The notes below the pieces were generated by a model. The model saw nothing but the letters and a program-made list of their open reading frames with translations. It was not told the DNA's origin and made no database searches. A DNA stretch of 64,000 bases from Stieleria magnilauensis (GTDB lineage Bacteria; Planctomycetota; Planctomycetia; Pirellulales; Pirellulaceae), in contig CP036432.1 in NCBI GenBank assembly GCA_007753675.1, positions 8,372,233-8,436,232 of the forward strand, written 5' to 3'. The translations under genes and the position numbers were made by a program. This document shows positions 43,683-53,100 of this stretch, piece after piece (the first letter of the stretch is position 1; each line of letters starts with the position of its first letter).

Positions 43683-44466
43683 CACAATTCATTCATTGGC
43701 TGATGCAGACGTGATCCGTCGCTCACGCCAGCTCCTGTGCCAAATCCTTGTGGCCTACTTGAACGCTTCGGACGAGGTTCCGCAGAAGATCAAGGCATCG
43801 CTGCACCAGGCGGCCGAGATCGCATGCGGCAACGTGCCGGATTTGCCGGGTCCGGTGGTGATCGGTCTCGACACGTCGGGTTCGATGGGATGCCCGGCAA
43901 CGGGAAACCGTGGTCGGGGCGGAACGACGAAGATGCGTTGCGTCGACGTCGCGGCACTGTTCGCGGCAGCGATCCTGCGTCGCAACCCGGGCATCGTCGT
44001 GATTCCATTCGATACTCGATCCTACCAGGCCAAGATCGATCCGAGTGATTCGATCCTGAGTCTGTCGGCGCGGTTGTCGAAGTACGGGGGCGATGGAACG
44101 GACTGTTCGTTGCCGGTAATTGAAGCCAACAGGCGTTACACCAAGCGTGCGTTTGCCGGCATCGTCCTGGTCAGCGACAACCAGAGTTGGATCAACTCGG
44201 GCCGCGCCTTTGGCTACGGCCAGGGCGGATCGCCGGGCGTGATGACGGAGTGGGAGAAGTTCAAGAAGGCGCAGCAAAAGAACGGCATCGCCGATCCAAA
44301 GCTGGTCTGCATCGACATCGTCCCCTACGGCAACACTCGATCCCCCGACCGCCTGGGCACCCTGAATGTCGGAGGCTTCAGCGACGCCGCGTTCAACATG
44401 GTCAACTCGTACCTGTCAAACGACCAGATACGCTTCGTCCGCGAAATGGAAAGCAGCGAACTGTAA
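43683..44466 (+). pseudogene. Ro60/TROVE-type vWA protein, 5'-truncated
   Basis: About 260 residues of a C-terminal vWA domain, preceded by only 45 residues of what would be the TROVE HEAT-repeat part (ILVAYLNASDEVPQKIKASLHQAAEIACGNVP). The vWA MIDAS is complete: DTSGSM, GGDGTDCSLP and LVSDNQSW. In Ro60/Rsr proteins the TROVE ring binds misfolded RNAs and Y RNAs, with exoribonuclease PNPase in bacteria. Here the 5' part (at least 250 codons) is missing and the open frame begins in MITE copy 3 (first start GTG at 43672), so the product, if made, cannot form the RNA-binding ring. The coding 3' part itself is undamaged. Confidence 0.8.
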
Positions 44467-44980
44467 GACCTGTGCCATCCCCAAGGCGAACCAAATGAGA
44501 CGCCCGCGGCGGAGCAATCGATCGCGGGCGAGTTCGATAGTATTCATCGAAGAATGCCCAGCCTGCCGGTCATCTGTTAGCGCTGTGACTTCAGCGATGG
44601 AGCAACCTTCTAGCTTCTGTGACAAACCCGATTGAAGGACCAGCGAAGAACGTGCGACACGGTGCACGGAGGACGCTCCGGCGTCGGCCACCGGAGCACG
44701 GAAACAGCCTCCTCCCTAAAGAAGCAGCAGTCGCCGGCAAATTTCGAGCAGCCGATTTCTTTCCAGATCTGCGTATTCGGTAGCGCACAACCGTCGCGGC
44801 GAGCTGGCAATCTTGAAAAACCGCGTTAACAGTGTCGACCCGCGATGAGAGTAGGCTGGTCGCAGTTACGTGGCGATATTCGTGTTGGCTCGCGGCCGGA
44901 TCTTCGTTCCTCGGCCACGAGCTTCAAATCCCTAAGCCTCCTTCAGCCTCGCTACTTCTGCCTATACAAATCTGAATTCC
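44467..44980. other. Intergenic region without a supported gene
   Basis: About 510 bases between the truncated TROVE gene and the end of the PHP-ATPase pseudogene. Nothing recognised; a Y-RNA-like gene would be expected near intact bacterial Ro genes, but no clear fold was identified by eye. Confidence 0.4.
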
Positions 44981-45958
44981 TCATCGGACAATGTCAGGCT
45001 CCGAGATGCCGTATTTCAGTCGGCGAAGTGCGAGTGCTCTTTCGCCGCCATCAAGAATATCGACAACATGTGAGGTAATTTTAGATTCCTCTCCGGAGAG
45101 AAACCCACGTTCGAGAACTCCACCTTGATCGCCTTTTCCCTCAAAGGTGACAATGTGATCCGCATCACTCAAAACAACAAGATTTGCGTTGTGCGACGTC
45201 AGTACGATTTGCCTACTTCTTTTGTCCTCGAGCAATACAGGGGATATAGAGGAAGCTATGTGCCGGTTATCCAAGTTGTCCTCTGGCTGATCTACAACCA
45301 AGGGGCCCTCACGCAATTTTAGCAAAACCGGGAAGAACGCTGTACAGCGTTGACCTGCGGATAGCTGGTCGATCGGTTTCTCTGCACCATCAGGGCCGTT
45401 CGCCCGAAAGAAAATGTGCAAATCGTCATCTTCGACATTGTCAATGAAGTAGCTGAATTATGGCGACTGAAGAAACACGGGATAGTCGTTCGCAAGGTCG
45501 TCAAGTAGCAGTTCGTAACGGCCTTTCATTTTGCGGTACAACAGTCGTTCGGTCGAATCCGTCGCTAATTCAGTAAATGCCTTCCATCCATCAGGATGCG
45601 TGCTCTGGAAGGTCGAGTACGGCGATTGTGAATATTGCGACAAGGATAACCTTACTCCAAATTCTTGCAGCCGGTCTGAAAACTCCGCTACTCGCTTTCC
45701 GCGAAGCTCGCTTCGTGCCTCAACTTTTGCTGCCGCCGAGTCGCAAAGGCCGATCAGCTCTCGAACGAGCTGCTCAGTCTCGATTTTCAGCGTCGCCAAC
45801 TGTGCTTCGAGAACTGGAAGTTGCTTTGTCTCTTCCATTACTCGGCGGTGAGACTCCAGCAGATTTTGTTGTTCCGGGGTGAGCTTTCCAATCTCCGATC
45901 TGTAATGCTGAGCAAACTGCTCGAATGCAGTCAAGGCTGGGTGCTTAGCCTGTTCTAG

Positions 45959-47806
45959 ACCTCAATCAAGCGAACGCTTGATGGTGAAAAATTGAAAAAA
46001 CTCGAAACCCTCGGCGTTTTGCGGGTGTATTGGAGATAACGACAACTTCAACGCACTCACTCAACGGAGGATTTCGAGTGAACGACAACTTACGCCGTCG
46101 GTTGCTGCGCCGCAAGCGAGTTCTTCTACAACGTATCGACAAGAAGAAGGGTAAGACACATACGCCCATGATTCGCCCCTTGCGGGCAAAGTACGAACTG
46201 GCCGAGAAAGTTGAGGCGGTTTCCTGTGGCGGTATCGGCATGGTCATGCAGCTTGTCGAGCAACTCGGATTGCGAAAGCACATCAACCAGTCCGCACCGG
46301 TGTTCAAGCTTCACGCGCCGTACGACGAAGCCGATCACGTGCTCAACATTGCCCTGAATCTATTGGCCGGTGGGACCTGCCTCGAACATTTGGAGCATCG
46401 CCGCACCGACGAGGCGTATCTGGACGCACTGGGCGCTGAACGGATTCCCGATCCGACAACTGCTGGTGACTTTTGCCGTCGTTTTGATGGCTTCAAGCTA
46501 CTGCTATTGATGCAGGGAATCAACGTGGCACGCAAGAAGGTTTGGAAACAACAATCCGATGCGTTCTTCGAGCAGGCCACCATTGAAGCCGATGGCACGA
46601 TGGTCGAGACTTGCGGTGAAAAGAAAGAGGGCATCGGAATCAACTACAAAGGACAATGGGGCTACCATCCACTGGTCGTTACGCTCGCGGAAACCAACGA
46701 GTTACTGTACCTGGCCAACCGCAGCGGCAATCGCCCGAGCGGTGAAGGCTCATCGTTCTACTTTGACAGGGCGATCGAACTATGTCGCAATGCTGGGTTT
46801 CGAAAGATCCTGTTGCGTGGCGACACGGACTTTTCGTCAACCCAACATCTCGATCGATGGGACGCGCAGGATGTCCGTTTCGTGTTTGGCTATGACGCCA
46901 ACAAAACACTGACCGCAATTGCCGACTCCCTCGACGAATCAGCATGGAATCCGCTTCGGCGGCAGAAAAAGACTTCTGAGAATCCGCGTGCAAAACGACC
47001 CAACTACAAAGAGGAAATCGTCGTAGAAAACGGCTACGAGAACAAGAAGCTGCGTGCTGAAAGCTATGCCGAGTTCCCGTATCAGCCTGGCAATTGCAAG
47101 CGTCCCTACCGGATGGTTGCCGTTCGCAAAGACATCGACGTCACGAGTGGGCAGCAATTCTTGTTCAGCACCGAAAAGTACTTCTTCTACATCAGCAACG
47201 AACCAAAGGAAGAAAAACAGTCGCGTGAACTGATCGGAGACGGCAACAATCGCTGTGATCAGGAAAACACGATTAGCCAGCTCAAGGCGAGTCACGCATT
47301 GACCGCGCCGCTGGATTCGCTGGAAAGCAACTGGGCGTACATGTTGATTGCTTCTCTTGCCTGGACGCTGAAGCTTTGGAGTGGAATGATGGTCCGCGTC
47401 AAAGGGAATCCCGGGCAGAGAAAGACGCGAAAACGCCTTCGTGATCGTGTGATCAAAATGGAGTTCTCGACGTTCTTGACTTCGTTGATCCAGATTCCGG
47501 CCCAAGTCATCCGCTCATCGCGTCAACTGAAGCTGCGGATTTTGACATACCGTCTCGGCGTCGAAAACTTGTTCACACTCAGTGACCATATTGCGATGCC
47601 GCTTCGAACGTGACACGTCGAAACCAACGAAGCCGAAGTCCGGATGCTTCGGTACCGCCGCTAACGCCTAACCCGAGAGAAGCGAATTTATGAGCACGAT
47701 ACCATGCGAATTTCCAATAAGGAGCAGTGCTCCCAAGCGTGCTGCTGCGCCTCAAAAATCCGAAAGCGTCACGCAAAATCCACGCTAGCGTTCGCTTGAT
47801 TGAGGT
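45959..47806 (+). mobile_element. IS1380-family insertion sequence (1848 bp)
   Basis: Ends ACCTCAATCAAGCG are inverted repeats; flanked by a 4-bp CTAG target duplication (45955-45958 and 47807-47810). One transposase on the plus strand, antisense to the interrupted ATPase gene. Confidence 0.95.
46078..47613 (+). CDS. IS1380-family transposase
   Basis: A 511-residue transposase from the GTG at 46078, preceded by a GGAGG ribosome site at 46065; an in-frame TTG at 46030 would add 16 residues. The N-terminus is very basic. The DDE domain shows ATIEADGTMVETCG (first Asp), KILLRGDTDFSS (second Asp) and the C-terminal NRCDQENTISQLK with the Glu, as usual for IS1380. The frame is intact, so the IS may be active. 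It is inserted in the PHP-ATPase gene. Confidence 0.93.
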   Translation: MNDNLRRRLLRRKRVLLQRIDKKKGKTHTPMIRPLRAKYELAEKVEAVSCGGIGMVMQLVEQLGLRKHINQSAPVFKLHAPYDEADHVLNIALNLLAGGTCLEHLEHRRTDEAYLDALGAERIPDPTTAGDFCRRFDGFKLLLLMQGINVARKKVWKQQSDAFFEQATIEADGTMVETCGEKKEGIGINYKGQWGYHPLVVTLAETNELLYLANRSGNRPSGEGSSFYFDRAIELCRNAGFRKILLRGDTDFSSTQHLDRWDAQDVRFVFGYDANKTLTAIADSLDESAWNPLRRQKKTSENPRAKRPNYKEEIVVENGYENKKLRAESYAEFPYQPGNCKRPYRMVAVRKDIDVTSGQQFLFSTEKYFFYISNEPKEEKQSRELIGDGNNRCDQENTISQLKASHALTAPLDSLESNWAYMLIASLAWTLKLWSGMMVRVKGNPGQRKTRKRLRDRVIKMEFSTFLTSLIQIPAQVIRSSRQLKLRILTYRLGVENLFTLSDHIAMPLRT

Positions 47807-49514
47807 CTAGAGCGTTTATCGCGGTTTGCATTCCATCGTCGAGTTCTTGGCGAGCCGATTCAGTTGACGTGACCAAGCCACGTATTGCTTCTGCTGCTGG
47901 CAGAAGCGCTTGCTTAAGTGGTGACGCGAGGTCGAATTCGGGAGCATTTATACCTGCCAACACCTGCGCAAACCGTGTTGGGAGCTGTGACTTTAAGAGC
48001 GCGAGTTGAGCTTGCGTTGTTGCAACGAGGTCACGATGCCGAATCGCTGTCTCATATTCTTCTTTCAGCGCTACGAGACTCGCATCTTTTAGCTTTTGAA
48101 GCCCTTCGCGACGCTCACGCAACCGCGACACCTGCGATTGAGAGTCTCGAAAGGTCTTGAGCTTGCTTGATGCTGTGTCGTGCGTTGCGTGAATCCGCTG
48201 CGAGTAGCTTTTGAGTTCTACATCATGCTGGCGAATAGCTTCGCGACCAGAGATCGCGTCAAGATAGACTTTCCGGATCCGAGAATCCGTGGCAGCTTGC
48301 TCGATTTCGTGCCACCCCAAAATAGCTGCAGGAAACTGAATCGGGTCTGACGAACTTACCACCTGTTGACGATCGTCCTCAAACGTAAGGGCGTATTGAT
48401 TGGATCCAAGCGTACGTTGAACAAGCACCCTCGCCCCGTCTGCACGCTTCACGAGTGCTTTTACCGATCCTCCCGGACCGAGAATTGCGTTCAGATGACC
48501 GTTGACTTCCTCAGTTCGACTCTCAGGAACTTCAACGCCCAGCACAAAACGCAGGCACTCTAACACCGAAGTTTTCCCGGAACCTTTCACTCCCATAAAA
48601 ACGTTGCAATTCGGTGAAAGCGAGAGCCAAAGATCAGAAAAGAACTTCCCTGTGATCTGCAACCCTACGATGTACGCTGATGGTAGGTCCGGACGCTTCA
48701 GCTTGACCCGAAACGGCAATTCGAGGGCGTGCTTCAGTTCTGCAAACGTCACTTGCTCCATTTGAGCATAGCACGGCCGTACCCCAAGTTGCTCCGGACT
48801 GTGACTGTCACTCGATCGTATGCAGGCAAGTTCTAGATTGTTCGTCTCTTGATGTTTGCCGTCAAAAAATTCGGCTGTCTTGGGATCAGTCACTTCAAGA
48901 CACGTGAAGCATTTTTTGGCGGCCTTCAGGAACTCTGGGTCTGCGTATATGTCATCGACACTTCGTGATGCAAATGCGTTATGGTCCGAATGCAAGTGAG
49001 CTGGAATCACGATAGCGTTTGATCCCTGCAGTTCTTCGCAGATCCGATCAATCGAATCTGTCACGCCCTTGATGGCCGTGCCACCCGACTGTCGTTCCTC
49101 AGTGTGGCATCGCTTGTAGAGATGGGTGATCCAGTAATCCGGTGTTTCGGTTGCATCCGGATCAAAACCAATGAGCAGATGAAAATAGAGATTCTTTGTG
49201 ATCTTGCTGAGCGGCTTCGTCCAAGCGTCGACAAAAACGTTCAACTCGACACCGCGTAGTATCAGTCTCCCAGTGCGCCGCTGCAACTCATCAACAAAAC
49301 CAGCATCCGGGAGTCGAACATGGTCCGTAAACATGACCGCGGCCAGGTCACGGGCAAGGATCTGCTGAGCAGACCGTTCCAACACGTTTTCGCCGCCTGC
49401 CTCATAGTCAAAACTGGCCGGGGAATGGTTGTGCAAGTCAATCGAGTGCCAAGTCGCAAAAGTCGGTGGCGATTTTCGATACAGCTCGCGTTCAAACTCT
49501 GCAATGATAGCCAT

Positions 49515-50107
49515 ATTTGGTTGCCCCAATTCATTCGCGGTTAGAGTCAATCTAGTTTACCAGTTGACAGCTACTTGCGCTTCAGGGTTCAACCGGTGCA
49601 CAAATTTTATTCCGTCAGAGGCGGTTCGCCTTCATGCCGACGCGAGTTAGCCATTCGCTCAATCACATTTTCTCGCTCCGGTGGCCGACACCGGCGTGTC
49701 GTTTGAATTGCATGATTTGGTGTTGGTTTCATCAGGCTGCGTTCTGCTCACAATCAATGAAGCGTTGAGACGTGTTCGGCGAACCAGCCAAAGCATGATC
49801 ACGGGTTCAACGCTTGCCAATCACCCGCATTCTGGAGTGTGCTTGCGCATCGCAATGGTGGTGAGTGACGGTGGTTGCTGCCACCGTCCCAACCGGTCGC
49901 TATCATTCAGCCTTGGATGATTCAGCCTTCCATTTTTGTGAGGATGATCGGTCGCGATCGCGTCGTTTAGGGGAAAGCCGATCATGGCAGCAGTTGCCTG
50001 CTGTTGAGACAAGAAGCTTTTGATCGATGCGTGCATAGCGTTTCGCGCCGAGTCCTGCATGAGTAAATGACGTTCAGCGGTGCTGAAGACGCATCAGGCA
50101 ATTGCCA
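49515..50107. other. Intergenic region without a supported gene
   Basis: About 590 bases between the start of the PHP-ATPase pseudogene and the end of the large helicase gene. It should hold the promoter of the former. Small frames here have no homology visible by eye. Confidence 0.4.
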
Positions 50108-53100
50108 TCAAGCTCCGCTTGGGATCGCCGAGCCGGATGCGACGAAGAGGCTGCCGTCACGGTTTTCGATGGCCTGCATTTCTACGAGGCGTTTGATTTG
50201 CTCTCGAACGTGGGCGTGCAGGGACTTGCTCTTGCTGATCCCCAGCAATTTTGCCACCGACGATGCAGTCTGATCTTCGTCGGTGCCGATCTGGTGTTCG
50301 ACAACCGCAAAGATGGCTCCGCGCAGCTCCTCCGGTGAAATGAAATCGACGTTTCGAAGTTTTGCGTTGTCGAGGTGTTTGCGATAGCGGACAGGAAACA
50401 TCTGTTGGCCGGCGGTGTAGACAAAGGCGTCGCGATGTTCCACGGTTCCCGCTTCACGAAGCAACCGGATGGAATCGGAAATGCGTGATTTCAGCGAGGA
50501 AACAAGACGCCCCTGACCACAAATCCGAATCATTCGACGCCCGATCTCGTCGATGTGAATGGGCGATTCGATTTCGATAATCTGCTTTGCAAGGGCAGTC
50601 AGCAGCGCATCCGAAAGATCAGCTGGGCCCCCTTCGAAATGCTGATTCGGCATTCTCGTTTCTAAATAGTCTTCGCCTTTCAGTTCGCGCTCGGTCACCG
50701 CTTCAGGTGAATCTTCTCGGGAAATCGGCGGATGAATGTCTGCTTCAGTGGGTTCCCCCGGCGTCGCGGAATTGAATGCACCCTTTTCGTCGTCGGCGTC
50801 GATTCGCTCCCAATGCCGTTTGGCTTCATCAAGTGCCTTGAGCGTCTTTTCGATTTGTTCCTCAGGACGCTGGAACCAATCGGTGCTCCAAATCCGATGG
50901 ATGATCCAGCCTCGAGCCTCTAGAACTTGCTGCCGAATCCGATCGCGGTCACGAACCCACCGGGCGCTATGGTATTGTGCGCCGTCACATTCAATCCCCA
51001 GCAGGTAACGCCCTCGCCGCTCCGGATCTCGGATCGCGAGATCAATGAAGAATCCTCCGACTCCGATCTGGTGATCGACCTCCAGCCCGCGGTTGCGGAG
51101 TGCTTTTGCGACCTGTTCTTCGAAAATGCTGTCCGCTCCGCCGTGGGACTGCGTCGCATCCAGTCGCCCGTGTTCGGCGTAGTTCAAATACATCTTCAAT
51201 GCGGCAACGCCTTCACTCTGCGTATGTGCGAGGTCGATATCATCTGCCTTCAATGACGTGAAAACCTCGCAGGCAGACGCCGCACGGCTGATCAAGACAT
51301 TGAGTCGACGCTCTCCACCTTTGCGGTTAAGCGGACCAAAACTATGGGCGAAATAGCCGTCTTTGTCCTTGCCGTATCCAATCGAGATGAAAATCACGTC
51401 TCGCTGGTCACCCTGCACATTTTCCAGGCTTTTCACAAAGAACGGTTCGGCACCGCCGCTGTTAAAAAATTCTTCGACAGACGCGTCTTCCTTTCTTCGC
51501 AGCTCAATCTCATTCCGAATCGCGTCGCGCTGGGCAGCACTGAAAGTGGCAACACCCAGCGAAAGATGTGGTCGTTGTCGAGCATGCTCGAGCACGGCCT
51601 CTGCTACTGCGATCGCTTCGTTGCGATTTGCGCGTGATCCTCCCCGGTCGTAGCACCCATTAGCGATGTACCGAAGCTTTAACCCAAGAGCTCCGCCGCT
51701 GAGGACCGGGCTTGGCACGATGAACAATCGATCGTCATAGAACTGGCGATTGCTGACGGCGATCAACGACTCATGCCGGCTTCGATAGTGCCAGCTCAGC
51801 ATGCGGCTGGGCAGACCTTGAGCCTCGCATAGTCCCAAGATGCTTTCCAAGTCGCTTGCATTGGTTACCGCGTCGTCATCGTCTTCGGGCTTGTCATCGG
51901 ACATTCGGCCGAAGAAATCGGTCGGCGGAAGCTGCCGCTGGTCACCGACAACAACGATCTGCTTGCTGCGGGCGATCGCGCCCAACGCGTCGACTGGCTG
52001 GACCTGACTGGCTTCGTCGATGACCAGCAAGTCAAATTCGACTGCACCCGGCTCCAGATACTGGGCGACCGAAAGAGGACTCATCATGAAGACGGGCTTA
52101 ATCTTTTGGATGGCGTGCCCCGCTTCCTTGATCAGCCGTCGGATCGGCATGTGCCTTCGTTTCTTGTTGGTTTCCCGCATAACCACGCTGACCTGGCCAC
52201 CGTCCGCAGATCTGGCTGGCAGGTTTTCGTGATGCTTCTTCGCGACATCGACGCGGCTTTGTGCGATACGTGCCGTATCCAATTCGGCAAACCGGCTTCG
52301 GAGCTTTTCGTACGTGTCACCGTGAAACTCCGCCAAGTCGCGACGGTCGCTCCACGCCTCTGCAAGAATCGCCTCGCTGCGAATCAACTCAAGTTGCTCA
52401 GCCACATCGCCGGCGGCCAACGCGCCACTTTCAATCTCACCGGCTAATTCACGAAGACCTGCATTTTTTAACGTTGTTACGCGAGCCATCGTCGCGAGAT
52501 AATGACTCAATTGCTCGGCAGACTCTTGCCACGCGCCCATGCGAGCCCGCCAATCAGCCAAGGTGGTGGTTCGAGCATCCGGGGAATTGAACGCTCGTGG
52601 GAAATCAATCTTCAAAACAGAACCGACCTTGCCCAATTCACCATCGACGGTCTTCAGCAGTTTCGCGATTCGGTTCAGGGGCTCTGCTATTGCAGGTGCC
52701 TTCGCCGCATCCCCGGCGAGGCGACGGCCGTGCTGCTTGAGCAGTTCCGTCTTAAGCCCATCTCTTACCCAGCCCACGATCGCGTCGAGATCCTCAACCG
52801 GCGAACCAGCTCCAGACCAAACCCGCCCAAAAACCGAGCGACACATCGCGTCTTCGGCATCGATTGTTTTGGAGGACTTTTGCAGTGAAAGAATACTGTC
52901 GACCAAGGCCACTCGTTCGTCGGCGTCCTTGGGCAAACCATTGACGCAAACGCCGCGCAGCGTGGCGACAGCGTTTCGGAATGATGAATTAAAAATGCGA
53001 AGCCAACTCTTGCCATGACCTGCCAGAGCAACGCGGGTCGCTGACCAATCGAGGTTCCAGGCAGTGTCGCTGATACGTCCATCGAGAGACCGACGCGATT

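Larger units (their letters stand above)
44981..49514 (-). pseudogene. PHP-SMC/ABC ATPase (TrlF-like), broken by IS1380 and a stop codon
   Basis: Reading 49514-47807 then 45954-44981 (IS1380 and one CTAG copy removed) restores one frame of about 890 codons, except for a single in-frame TAA at 45458-45460. The N-terminus is a PHP phosphoesterase: HSIDLHNHSPASF (HxH), VMFTDH, HLHSDHN and SSDSHSPEQ. Then an SMC-type ATPase: Walker A GVKGSGKTS near residue 305, a coiled-coil middle (about 400-600), signature-like LSAGQRC and Walker B PLVVDQPEDNLDN with H-loop VLTSHNANLV. This is the arrangement of TrlF-like ATPases found in defence islands. Two independent lesions make it non-functional. Confidence 0.85.

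Noticed and set aside
49681..50060. Small open frames upstream of the PHP-ATPase
   Set aside because: No recognisable motif or ribosome site; overlapping on both strands as expected for non-coding sequence.
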